From Levilinea sp. (GTDB lineage: Bacteria > Chloroflexota > Anaerolineae > Anaerolineales > Anaerolineaceae): a DNA stretch of 64,000 bases. Made by a program: the position numbers and the translations under genes. Under the pieces are notes generated by a model, which saw only the letters and a list, made by a program, of their open reading frames with translations, was not told the origin of the DNA and did not search any database. Positions 17,314-25,752 of this stretch are shown here, piece after piece; position 1 is the stretch's first letter; each line of letters begins with the position of its first letter. The DNA is taken from NCBI GenBank assembly GCA_029975215.1, contig JARKPO010000061.1, positions 99,999-163,998 of the forward strand, read 5' to 3'.

Positions 17314-17416
17314 TGTAACCCCCCCCATGCGCCATTTCCTTCCGCGCCCAGGGGAGCGGAATTCAATCCCAGTCTTGCGAGGGCCACTACCATGAGCCTC
17401 GTGAGACTGGTTTTTT
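17314..17416 (+). ncRNA. Candidate small RNA ending in a strong intrinsic terminator
   Basis: Between the NB-ARC gene (minus) and an MFS gene (minus) the plus strand has promoter-like elements: TTGCAA 17278-17283, 17 bases, TGTATA 17301-17306; also TTGTTT 17220-17225, 16 bases, TATAAT 17242-17247. About 100 bases then end in a 14-bp hairpin with six Ts. No plausible ORF lies in between. The RNA would carry a run of eight Cs and an unpaired CAUUUCCUUCC stretch complementary to purine-rich ribosome sites. No known RNA family is recognised; transcription is inferred. Confidence 0.45.
17369..17416 (+). terminator. Intrinsic terminator on the plus strand
   Basis: Arms 17369-17382 and 17397-17410 pair over 14 bp (two G-U), followed by TTTTTT at 17411-17416. 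On the minus strand the hairpin is preceded by As and not followed by Ts, so it should act on plus-strand transcripts. Yet no plus-strand protein gene ends here. Confidence 0.8.
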
Positions 17417-17433
17417 AAGCGGACTGCGGGCCC

Positions 17434-18669
17434 CTATGCAAGGGGTGCGGCGCTTGGGGTTTCGCGGCGTTCCACGCGGATCAGATACAGCAGGAAGGCA
17501 AAGCCAACCAGAGCGATCACTCCTGCGCCAATCCAGATGAAGATAGGGCCGAGAGTGTCATTGAGCAGGCCGCCCAGGAGGGCGCCCACGCCGTGCGAGA
17601 TGCCCCAGGTGAGGCCGAAGATGCTCATATAGCGGCCGCGCATGTGGGCAGGGGCGCGTTTGGCGGTGTAGGCGTTGGCCGTGGGAACCAGGGTCAGCTC
17701 GCCAAAGGTCATCACCACCATACTGATCCAAAACCCCCAAAAGCCAGTACTCAGACTGATCATGAACATGGATACGGCGTACAGCAAAACCCCCACGGCG
17801 ATCACCGGCAGGGAGGAGTAGCGTTTGGTGATGTTGGTGACAAACACTTGCAGGGCCACCACCATGATGGCATTGGTGGAGGCAATCCAGCCGAATTCGC
17901 TTTCAAGGATACCAAAATTGGCTTTGAGATAGACGGCCATAAGCACCCACACCATTGTGGCGCACATTTGGCCGAGGATGAGGGCGAAGATAAAACCCAT
18001 GAATGGCCGGTCTTTGAAGATGATGTTGTAGCCACCGAAGCGTTCGCGTACGGGGGCTTGCAGCGCGGCTTCAGGCAGACGGGCGGGCAGGGTTTCGCGG
18101 GCGAAGAAGGTCAGCAGCAGACTGTAGGAGACCATGCCGGTGGCGGCGCTGAGGAAGGCCACCGTGTAGGAAGAGCTGGCGATGAAGCCGCCCAAAGCCG
18201 GGCCGATGGCGACGCCGAGGTTGTTGCTCATGCGCATGATGGCATAGGCATCCAGGCGTTTGTCCTCGGGAATCAGGTCGGCCACCATTGCGTCGGCTCC
18301 CACACGGTAGAGGGGGTTGACAGCACCGGAGAGGATCATCAAGGCGGCAAAGGCAGCGTAGGTGTGCGCCTGGGTGTAGAGCAAGTACATACCGCCCAAC
18401 AGACCGAGGCTGATGACCATCGCCCATTTGCGGCCCAGACGGTCGATGATCGGCCCCACGATTAATGAGCTGACCAGACCCGCGGCGGAGTTGATGGTCA
18501 TCAGGCTGGAAACGATCACAAGGGGCAGGTCGAGCTGGCTGCTGACATACACCATCAAAAAGGGCCAGATCATGCTGGCGCCGATCGTGCTGATGAGCAT
18601 GCCGGCCACCATCAGCCAGAATTGACCGGGGTACCGTTTGTTTTGAAGGCTTGCCAGATAGGATGACAT
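17434..18669 (-). CDS. MFS transporter, downstream member of a tandem pair
   Basis: 411 residues, about 12 membrane spans. The loop 2-3 signature appears as GPIIDRLGRKWAM (residues ~65-77), and loop 8-9 carries the weaker second copy. MIWPFLMVYVSSQLDLPL at the N-terminus closely matches the equivalent part of the adjacent MFS gene, and motifs such as VGADAMVADLIPE and PTANAYTAKRAPAHMRGRYMS are also shared, so the pair is a tandem duplication. Best resemblance is to drug/multidrug or general efflux MFS proteins; the substrate is unknown. It follows the paralogue by 13 bases, so the two are co-transcribed. Confidence 0.85.
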   Translation of the reverse strand: MSSYLASLQNKRYPGQFWLMVAGMLISTIGASMIWPFLMVYVSSQLDLPLVIVSSLMTINSAAGLVSSLIVGPIIDRLGRKWAMVISLGLLGGMYLLYTQAHTYAAFAALMILSGAVNPLYRVGADAMVADLIPEDKRLDAYAIMRMSNNLGVAIGPALGGFIASSSYTVAFLSAATGMVSYSLLLTFFARETLPARLPEAALQAPVRERFGGYNIIFKDRPFMGFIFALILGQMCATMVWVLMAVYLKANFGILESEFGWIASTNAIMVVALQVFVTNITKRYSSLPVIAVGVLLYAVSMFMISLSTGFWGFWISMVVMTFGELTLVPTANAYTAKRAPAHMRGRYMSIFGLTWGISHGVGALLGGLLNDTLGPIFIWIGAGVIALVGFAFLLYLIRVERRETPSAAPLA

Positions 18670-18682
18670 AGGAGCGCTCCAT

Positions 18683-19903
18683 TCAGGACAGCGGGGTGCG
18701 AGTGAGCGTGATTTTGAAGCGGCGAGAGAGGATCAGGAACACGGCCACGCCCAGCAGGCCGACGGCCAGGCCGCCGTACCACATGGCCACGGGGGCAATG
18801 TTGTCGTTGAGCAGACCGGCAAAAATGGGCCCAAAACCGGCGGCCAGCGGCCAGGTGAGGGAATAGACGCTCATGTAGCGGCCGCGCATGTCTTCGGGGG
18901 CCAACTGGGCGGTGAGTGAGGTGGCCGTGGGGGTCATGATCAACTCGCCGATGGTAAGGATGACCATACTGACCACAAAAGCCCAAAAGTTCGTGCCGAG
19001 AGCCACGCTGCCCGCCCCCAGAGCGTAAAAGAGCGCGCCGACCGCCAGAACGGGAAGAGGCGGGTACTTTTTGATGACCTGTGTGACGAAGTACTGCACA
19101 AATATGCACATGAGTGCATTGACGGTCACGATGTAGCCATACTGACTTTCTGGGACGTTGAAATTCTCGTTGGCGTACACGGGCAGCATGACGAACATGA
19201 GGGTGGCGGTGACCATGGTGAAGGTGAAGGCCAGCACAAACCAGACGAAAATGCGGTCCTGAAGGATGCGGCCGTACCCGCCCAGCGGTTCTTTGGGGGC
19301 AGAGGCAGATTTTTCCGCCCGGGTGAGGGTTTCGCGGATGAAGAAAATATTAATGAGGGCATACAATCCAAAAAAGGCAGCAGCTGTAGCAAAAGCCACA
19401 TTGTATGAGGCGGCTATGAGGATTCCACCGGCAATGGGGCCGATGGCCACGCCCACGTTGTGCACCATACGCAGGAAAGAGTAGGCATCTACCCGTTCTT
19501 GATCGGCCACCAGATCGGCGACCATGGCATTGGCGCCTACGGGGTAGAGAGCCGAAGCCGCACCCCAAAAACCCATCAGCAGAGCAAATTCGAAAAAGGT
19601 GGAGGCGCTGCCGAGCAGCCCGTAATACAGTGCACCGCAAAGCAGGGACAGGCTCATCACATGCTTGCGTCCGAAGCGGTCCGCAGCCATCCCGGCGATG
19701 AACGAAGAAATCAGGCTGGTGATCGCGTTAATGGTCAAGAGGCTGGCCACGGTGGTCATGGGTAAATCTAACCGCTGGCGCAGGTAGATGGTGAGAAACG
19801 GCCAGATCATGGCGCCGCCGGTGGCAGACAGCAGGGATCCGCCGACCAGCAGCCAGTACTGGCGGGGGAAATTTTGCCAGGCTGCTTTAATTTGGTTGAG
19901 CAT
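18683..19903 (-). CDS. MFS transporter, upstream member of a tandem pair
   Basis: 406 residues. Start placed at ATG 19903 (MLNQIKAAWQNFPRQYW); an upstream in-frame extension runs into the inverted repeat and lacks a ribosome site. About 12 membrane spans, the GMAADRFGRKHVM loop 2-3 signature (residues ~66-78), VGANAMVADLVADQERVDA and APEDMRGRYMSVYSL segments. Homologous over its whole length to the downstream gene. If the two proteins form a heterodimer or have split specificities, that cannot be told from sequence. Confidence 0.85.
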   Translation of the reverse strand: MLNQIKAAWQNFPRQYWLLVGGSLLSATGGAMIWPFLTIYLRQRLDLPMTTVASLLTINAITSLISSFIAGMAADRFGRKHVMSLSLLCGALYYGLLGSASTFFEFALLMGFWGAASALYPVGANAMVADLVADQERVDAYSFLRMVHNVGVAIGPIAGGILIAASYNVAFATAAAFFGLYALINIFFIRETLTRAEKSASAPKEPLGGYGRILQDRIFVWFVLAFTFTMVTATLMFVMLPVYANENFNVPESQYGYIVTVNALMCIFVQYFVTQVIKKYPPLPVLAVGALFYALGAGSVALGTNFWAFVVSMVILTIGELIMTPTATSLTAQLAPEDMRGRYMSVYSLTWPLAAGFGPIFAGLLNDNIAPVAMWYGGLAVGLLGVAVFLILSRRFKITLTRTPLS

Positions 19904-19944
19904 AGTGCCTGCCTTCCAGGGAGTATTAGAGCATATTCTAACAC

Positions 19945-19974
19945 AACCCGCCGCTTTTGCAGCAGCGGCGGGTT
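19945..19974. terminator. GC-rich inverted repeat between the CHAP-cadherin and MFS genes
   Basis: Arms 19945-19954 and 19965-19974 pair perfectly over 10 bp. On the minus strand it follows the CHAP-cadherin gene by 34 bases and is followed by GTGTTAG, so the T-tract is poor. Probably a weak terminator or 3'-end stabilising hairpin for that gene. Confidence 0.5.
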
Positions 19975-20007
19975 GGGGATCATCCACTGTGTGCTGTCCA
20001 GGGTGGT

Positions 20008-23000
20008 TTAGGGCGGGGTGACGCTGAGGAAGGGAAAGTAGATTTCCCGCCGGTTGAGGATGGTGATGACGAAGCTTTGCTCAAAGCTGTAACCGCCGCT
20101 GTCTTGCACGGCCAGGCGGATTTCACAGCTGGGTTCGCTTTCATAATCGAACACGTCGGTACTGATCAGCCGATCGCCTTGCACAGCGAAGCGCGCATTG
20201 CAGGTGTCCCCAGAGCCGGGGACGAGGGCAAAGGTAAAGGTCTCACCCAGGTCGGCGTCTGCGGTGGTGAGCAGGCCCACCACGGTGCTGCCGTCGCCGG
20301 GTTGATTCTCCCACAGGGAAGCGTTGGAAAGCAGGACAGCCGTGGGAGGATATTCGCTGACGGGCAGCACCTGTACGCGCAGCGGGGTTTCCACCGCGGC
20401 CCCGGCGGTGTCCACGGCGCGAATGCGCACAAAGTATTCGGACTTGCTTTCGTAATCGAAGACTGCGGCAGAGCGCAGCTGCCCGTCGGTGAGGGTGAAG
20501 GCAGCGTTATCCTGCCCACCTTCACCAGCTGCCAGCGAGAAGGTGAAGGTGTCGCCGGCATCCTGATCTACGGCGCTGAGCGTGCCGATGGGCGCTCCGG
20601 CAGGGGTGTTTTCTGGCAGGCTGCCGTTGGTCAGCAGCACGGCAGTGGGGGCATCGTTGGTGTTGGTGACGGTGACGATGAGGGCCTGATCCACAGTGAG
20701 ACCGCCGGAATCGGTGGCGCGCACGCGGATCTTGTACTGGCTCTTGGTTTCATAGTCCAGCACGCGGGCGGTACGCAGGCTGAGGCCGTTAATGGTGAAG
20801 GCGGCGTTATCTTCGGAGCCTGTGCCGGAAACCAGTTTGAAAGTGTGGCTGTCGCCCTGGTCTTGATCCAGCGCGCTGAGGGTTCCCACCAGGGCGGCGG
20901 CGGGCTGATTTTCGGCCACACTGCTGGGAGAAAGCAGAATGCCGGTGGGAGCGTATTCGTTCTTGTTGGTGACGGCGATGGTGAGGGCCTTTTCCACGCT
21001 CAGGCCGCCGGAATCGGTGGCACGCACGCGGATGCTGTACTGTGTTTGCGTCTCATAGTCAAAGACGGCGGCGGTGAGCAGGTTGGCCCCCGAAAGGCTG
21101 AAGCTGGCGTTGTGGGTGCTGCCCGCGCCGGATACCAGGGCATAGGTGAAGGTATCGCCGGTATCAGGGTCCACCGCGGCCAGTGCGCCCACCAGCGTGC
21201 CGATCGGTTTATTTTCGGCCACGGTGGTTTTGCTGAGAGTCAGGTCGGTGGGGGCGTCGTTGCGGTTGTTAATGGTGATGATGAAGGCCTTTTCAAACCA
21301 GGCCGCGCCCGAATCGGTGACGCGCGCGCGGATCTTATAGCTGCTCTTGGTTTCAAAATCAAAGCTTTGGGCACTGAGCAGTTGGTTCCCCGACACGCTG
21401 AAACTGGCATTATCATCACTGCCGGTACCGGGCACCAACGAGAAGGTGAAAGTTTCACCCGCGTCCTGATCTTCGGCGCTGAAAAGGCCCACCAGGCTGC
21501 CCGCCGGACGGTTTTCATCCAGAGTGCGGTTGGAGAGGGCTGGGGCCGCGGGGATGTCGTTGGTGTCGGTGATGGTGAGAGTGAAGGCTTTTTCCAGGAA
21601 CTGCCCGCCAGAATCCGTGGCGCGCACGCGCAGGCTGTAAGCGGCTTTGGTCTCAAAATCGAATACAGCGGCCGATTTGAGCTGGTCGCCGCTGATGGTA
21701 AAGCTGGCGTTATCTGCGGAGCCTTCGCCAGAAACCAGGGTGTAGGTGAAGGTTTCGCCCAGGTCAGCATCCTGCGCGCTGAAGGTGCCCACCAGGCTGC
21801 CTTTCACTTTATTTTCGGGGAAAGTGCTGGTGCTGAGGGTAATGTCTTGGGGAGGGGTTTCGCTGACATTCTCAATTTGCACGGTGAGGGCACGCTCAAA
21901 GCTGGCTCCGGCGGCGTCGGTGGTGCGCACACGGATGGAATATTGGCTGCGCACCTCGGCGTCAAAAATGACCGCGGTTTTGAGCTGATTCCCGCTGAGG
22001 GTGAAGCTGCTGTTATCCGCACTGCCTGTGCCAGAGACCAGGGCATAGGTGTAGGTATCAGCGGCGTCTTCATCAGTACTGGAAAGCGTCCCCACCAGTG
22101 TGCCCGCGGGGCGGTTTTCCAGGACGGAAGCGGGCGTGAGGGTGATGCCGCTGGGGGGATCGTTGGCATCCGTGACGGTGATGGTGAATTTTTTGTCGTA
22201 GGTGTCGCCGGAATTGTTGGTGACACGCACGCGGATGCGGTAGGTGGACAGGACTTCAAAATTCAGCGCGGTGGCCGTTTTCAACTGGTTTCCCTGGGTG
22301 GTGAAGAAGATGTTCTCTTCACTACCCTCACCGGAAACCAGGGTGTAGGTATGGGTGGCGTTGGGGTTCTGGTCGGTGGCGGTGAAGGTGCCCACCACGG
22401 TGCCGGCAGGCAGATTTTCGGCAACGCTTTTGGGCGTCAGGCTAAGGCCGGTGATTTGATAAGGATCGTGCAGCCAGCCGGTGACCACGGTGGAGGCGTA
22501 CACGTGCCAGCCGCCAACGGTGAGGGTTTTGGAGCCGGTAGCGGAGCTGTTCTGTTCGATGACGGTAATGCTTCCGTTGCCGTTGGCATCCACGCTGGAG
22601 GCGCTGACCACCGAAGTGTGGCCCACGCCGGTAGTGCCGTAGCTGAGTACATCTCCGGGGACGGGAGCCACACCGGCGGTGTCGTTGGCAATTTTGACCA
22701 GGCTGCCGTTGGGATTGTAAATGGCATAGTTGTTGACCACGTTGAGGCCGTTGCCGGGATAGGGGGGGACGTTATGCGCCAGGTAGAGATAGCGCATGGA
22801 GAGTTCCACGCACTGCCATTCCAACTCGCCGTGCGCGCCGCTAAAGAAGTAAACGACCACATCCTGAACACCGTCATAATAGGGCCGCGGGCCGCAGGCT
22901 TTCACATTGCGGTAGGACGCCCCCAGGGGATAGGAAGCCACTTTGGAGCCGCGGGCTTTGTAATAATCCAGGTCGCATTCACCCTGCCACCAGGCCGGGG

Positions 23001-23706
23001 TGGGCAGATCTCCCACGGCGAAGAGTGACTCGGCGGTTTGCACGCGCGGTAGGGGGGCGAGAGGCGCAGGCAGGGTTTGAGCGGCGGCGCTGGTGGAAGG
23101 CTGGCTGGGGTCAGGACTGTTGAGCTGAAATTGCCCCAGGGGGCGCAGCAGGGCGGCGAGGTCTTCCGTATGATCCAGACGCTGACCCGCGCGCAGAATC
23201 CAGATGCGTCCGCCGGCTTCCGCCACCCATTCGGCCATCAGAATCTGGACGGGGTCCAGCCCGGCGACGGGGGCATCATACACGCTGAAATAACCCGGAA
23301 CCCAGCGCCCAAACATACGCGCAGCGGGAGCACGGCGAGCGGGACTGCCCGCCTGGGCATGCTGTTCCTGCAGGGTAGTGCGGAAGGCGCGTTCCTGGCC
23401 GGGGGCGGCGGGGGGCAGGGCTTCGGTGGGGGCGCGCATCCCATAGGGGATGACAGTCAGCGACACTTCCTGATAATCGCCCAGGCGCACAGCGGTGGCC
23501 ATCTGGATGCTGTCATCAGGATCCGCCGCTGTGAAGGGGCCGGGAAGAAAAGGGGCTGCAAGGTTCAGTTCCACGCCGTCCAATGTAAAAGAAGTGCGAG
23601 CGGTTTGGGTTGGGGCGGCCTGGGCGGGGGTGATCACGGCGGCGCATAAAACAGCGCAGGCGGTGAGTATACGGAGCATTTTTGTCATCCAGGGGGAAAG
23701 GTGCAC
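20008..23706 (-). CDS. Secreted CHAP-domain protein with eight cadherin-like repeats
   Basis: 1232 residues from GTG 23706 (GGAGG about 10 bases upstream); ATG 23688 or 23679 are alternatives that still keep the signal peptide MLRILTACAVLCAAVITPAQA. Residues ~285-412 form a CHAP amidase/peptidase domain with Cys299 (WQCVEL), His363 (GHTSVV) and Glu384 (VIEQN), expected to cut peptidoglycan stem peptides or cross-bridges. From ~418 to ~1220 eight ~100-residue cadherin-like modules follow, each with an xEN-PaGxxVGtl opening, a central DxDxG-TFTY stretch and a closing DxNDxP-type calcium motif. It ends YFPFLSVTPP, like the short hydrophobic tails of many Chloroflexota exported proteins. Exported cell-wall or adhesion protein. 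Confidence 0.85.
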   Translation of the reverse strand: MHLSPWMTKMLRILTACAVLCAAVITPAQAAPTQTARTSFTLDGVELNLAAPFLPGPFTAADPDDSIQMATAVRLGDYQEVSLTVIPYGMRAPTEALPPAAPGQERAFRTTLQEQHAQAGSPARRAPAARMFGRWVPGYFSVYDAPVAGLDPVQILMAEWVAEAGGRIWILRAGQRLDHTEDLAALLRPLGQFQLNSPDPSQPSTSAAAQTLPAPLAPLPRVQTAESLFAVGDLPTPAWWQGECDLDYYKARGSKVASYPLGASYRNVKACGPRPYYDGVQDVVVYFFSGAHGELEWQCVELSMRYLYLAHNVPPYPGNGLNVVNNYAIYNPNGSLVKIANDTAGVAPVPGDVLSYGTTGVGHTSVVSASSVDANGNGSITVIEQNSSATGSKTLTVGGWHVYASTVVTGWLHDPYQITGLSLTPKSVAENLPAGTVVGTFTATDQNPNATHTYTLVSGEGSEENIFFTTQGNQLKTATALNFEVLSTYRIRVRVTNNSGDTYDKKFTITVTDANDPPSGITLTPASVLENRPAGTLVGTLSSTDEDAADTYTYALVSGTGSADNSSFTLSGNQLKTAVIFDAEVRSQYSIRVRTTDAAGASFERALTVQIENVSETPPQDITLSTSTFPENKVKGSLVGTFSAQDADLGETFTYTLVSGEGSADNASFTISGDQLKSAAVFDFETKAAYSLRVRATDSGGQFLEKAFTLTITDTNDIPAAPALSNRTLDENRPAGSLVGLFSAEDQDAGETFTFSLVPGTGSDDNASFSVSGNQLLSAQSFDFETKSSYKIRARVTDSGAAWFEKAFIITINNRNDAPTDLTLSKTTVAENKPIGTLVGALAAVDPDTGDTFTYALVSGAGSTHNASFSLSGANLLTAAVFDYETQTQYSIRVRATDSGGLSVEKALTIAVTNKNEYAPTGILLSPSSVAENQPAAALVGTLSALDQDQGDSHTFKLVSGTGSEDNAAFTINGLSLRTARVLDYETKSQYKIRVRATDSGGLTVDQALIVTVTNTNDAPTAVLLTNGSLPENTPAGAPIGTLSAVDQDAGDTFTFSLAAGEGGQDNAAFTLTDGQLRSAAVFDYESKSEYFVRIRAVDTAGAAVETPLRVQVLPVSEYPPTAVLLSNASLWENQPGDGSTVVGLLTTADADLGETFTFALVPGSGDTCNARFAVQGDRLISTDVFDYESEPSCEIRLAVQDSGGYSFEQSFVITILNRREIYFPFLSVTPP
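20047..22455 (-). repeat. Eight in-gene tandem cadherin-like repeats (~300 bp period)
   Basis: Within the CHAP-cadherin gene, eight units of roughly 97-102 codons repeat. Unit starts can be followed by the AEN/LEN/PEN/DEN-P-G motif (for example AENLPAGTVVG, LENRPAGTLVG, DENRPAGSLVG, AENKPIGTLVG). Units have diverged at protein level, with no identical DNA blocks longer than a few dozen bases, so the array is old rather than recently expanded. Confidence 0.85.
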
Positions 23707-23891
23707 GTGCCGACATCCTCCTCACTTTCAGTATACCGGCCGGGGAGGATTCGTCAACCCATGGAGGATTACAAAACTGATAGATAGGGGCTTGCAAAAG
23801 CCGAACCGCTCGTGCCGTGAGGGGCTTCGTCGGGGGCAGGGGATTTGTGATAAAATTTACCCAACCAATTCCGAGACAATGAGGTGGAACC

Positions 23892-25682
23892 ATGACTGAA
23901 CCCGTTCTTGTGGCCGTCGCCTGGCCGTATGCCAACGCTGATATCCATGTGGGCAATTTGACCGGTGCCTATTTGCCTGCCGATATTTTTGCGCGCTACA
24001 ACCGCTTGATGGGCCGCCAGGTGCTGATGGTCTCAGGTTCGGATTCGCACGGTACGCCCATTACGGTGCGGGCGGACGCCGAAAACTCCACCGCGCTGGC
24101 TGTGTATGAGCGTTTTCATGCCGGTTTTTTGGAACTGTATCAGAAGCTGGGCCTGACCTACGATTTGTTCACCTCCACCCACACCGAAAACCATTTCGAT
24201 GTGAGCCAGAAGATGTTCCTGGCTCTGAAAGATAATGGCTTTCTGTACACGGCCCGCGAGATGCAGTGGTACGCTCCCAGCCAGGGACGCTTCCTGCCGG
24301 ACCGCTACGTGGAAGGCACCTGCTACATTTGCGGTTACAACAATGCCCGCTCGGATCAATGCGATAAATGCGGCAACCTGTTGGAGCCTGACAAACTGAT
24401 TGATCCGCGCTCGAAGATTGACGGCTCGGTTCCCGAACTGCGTGAGACCGAACATTACTATCTGGATCTGTCTAAACTTCAGCCGGAAGTGGTGGATTTT
24501 TTGGAGAAGCGTCAAAGCTACTGGCGGCCCAACGTGCTGCGCCAGTCTCTGGGACAGATTCAGGCTGATTCCCTGCGCGGGCGGCCGATTACCCGCGACC
24601 TGGATTGGGGCATCCCCGTGCCGCTGGAAGGTTGGGGTGGAAAATGCCTGTATGTGTGGTTTGAGGCGGTCATCGGTTACCTTTCGGCTTCGATCGAATG
24701 GGGCAAGGTGACGGGAGACCCCGAAGCCTGGCGGCAGTGGTGGCATAACCCGGCTGCGCGGGCGTACTATTTCATCGGCAAAGACAACATCCCCTTCCAC
24801 GCCATCATCTGGCCGGCGGAGCTGATTGGAGTGGGGACGCGCTTTGATGAGCTCATTGGCAGCCAGCCCCCCGAAAAGATGGTGCTGCCCTACGATGTGC
24901 CCGCCAACGAATTCATGAATCTGGAAGGTCAAAAGATCTCCGGCAGCCGCAACTGGGCGGTGTGGGGATTGGACTTCCTGACGCGTTATGATCCCGACCC
25001 GCTGCGCTACTACCTGACCGTGAACATGCCCGAGGCGCGCGACAGTGATTGGGATTGGGGCGATTTCCTGCGGCGCAACAACGACGAGCTGGTAGCCACC
25101 TGGGGCAATCTGGCCAACCGCGTGCTGGGTTTTGCCAACAAGCATTGGGAAGGGCGTGTGCCCGACCCTGGCGAATTAACCGAGCGCGATCAGGAACTGC
25201 TGGCGCTTGTGGAGGCTGGTTTTGAAAGCGTTGGCAAAGAAATGGAAGCGGTGCGGCTGCGCGGGGCGCTGGCGGAAGCCATGCGCATCGCCAGCGAGGT
25301 GAACCGTTATCTGGACCAGACGGCGCCGTGGACGGCGGTGAAGACCGACAAGGCCGCGGCGGCGCGGGCGGTATACACCGCCTTGCGGGCGATTGACTCG
25401 CTGAAGATTTTACTGGCCCCCTTCCTGCCGTTCACCAGCGAAAAACTGCACACCTTCCTGGGATACGACCAGCCGCTGTTTGGGGAACAGGGCGTGGAAT
25501 CTTACACTGACAGCCTGGGGACGCACACCGCCCTGCGCTATTATCCCGAAAAGGGCACAGGGCGTTGGCAGCCCAGCCAGCTTCAGGCCGGGCATCCCCT
25601 GCGCCAACCCGCCCCGCTGTTTAAGAAATTGGAACCCTCTGTGGTGGATGAGGAACGCGCCCGCCTGGGGCAGAGCGCGTAG
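23892..25682 (+). CDS. metG: Methionine--tRNA ligase
   Basis: 596 residues. Class I synthetase: VAWPYANADIHVGN carries the HIGH-type motif (HVGN), VSGSDSHGTPI the methionine pocket, a four-cysteine zinc knuckle (CYIC...CDKC, about residues 144-160) follows, and the second signature reads KISGS (about residues 346-350) instead of KMSKS. The C-terminal anticodon-binding helices are present; the extra C-terminal tRNA-binding (EMAP-like) domain of longer MetRS is absent. Charges tRNA-Met for initiation and elongation. It has its own terminator 24 bases downstream. Identity is secure despite the altered KMSKS. Confidence 0.95.
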   Translation: MTEPVLVAVAWPYANADIHVGNLTGAYLPADIFARYNRLMGRQVLMVSGSDSHGTPITVRADAENSTALAVYERFHAGFLELYQKLGLTYDLFTSTHTENHFDVSQKMFLALKDNGFLYTAREMQWYAPSQGRFLPDRYVEGTCYICGYNNARSDQCDKCGNLLEPDKLIDPRSKIDGSVPELRETEHYYLDLSKLQPEVVDFLEKRQSYWRPNVLRQSLGQIQADSLRGRPITRDLDWGIPVPLEGWGGKCLYVWFEAVIGYLSASIEWGKVTGDPEAWRQWWHNPAARAYYFIGKDNIPFHAIIWPAELIGVGTRFDELIGSQPPEKMVLPYDVPANEFMNLEGQKISGSRNWAVWGLDFLTRYDPDPLRYYLTVNMPEARDSDWDWGDFLRRNNDELVATWGNLANRVLGFANKHWEGRVPDPGELTERDQELLALVEAGFESVGKEMEAVRLRGALAEAMRIASEVNRYLDQTAPWTAVKTDKAAAARAVYTALRAIDSLKILLAPFLPFTSEKLHTFLGYDQPLFGEQGVESYTDSLGTHTALRYYPEKGTGRWQPSQLQAGHPLRQPAPLFKKLEPSVVDEERARLGQSA

Positions 25683-25705
25683 CGCATCTTGAATGGACAG
25701 CTCAC

Positions 25706-25738
25706 AACTGCCAGGGTTTTTTACCCTGGCAGTTTTTT
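25706..25738 (+). terminator. Intrinsic terminator after metG
   Basis: A perfect 12-bp stem (arms 25706-25717 and 25722-25733) is followed by a T-tract. It lies between metG (plus) and the convergent DinB-like gene. Confidence 0.9.
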
Positions 25739-25752
25739 GCGCAGATGAGCGT

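Noticed and set aside
17314..17368. Reverse strand GGAAGGAA compared with the SRP RNA conserved loop
   Set aside because: The surrounding GGUCC/GCAGC context and the paired helix of SRP RNA are absent.
20047..22455. Regular ~300-bp repeats considered as a CRISPR-like or satellite array
   Set aside because: Period and content correspond to protein modules in one reading frame, with no short identical repeats or unique spacers.
19957..23028. A 1023-codon open frame on the plus strand
   Set aside because: It is the mirror of the cadherin repeats; its apparent internal repeats come from the coding repeats on the other strand.
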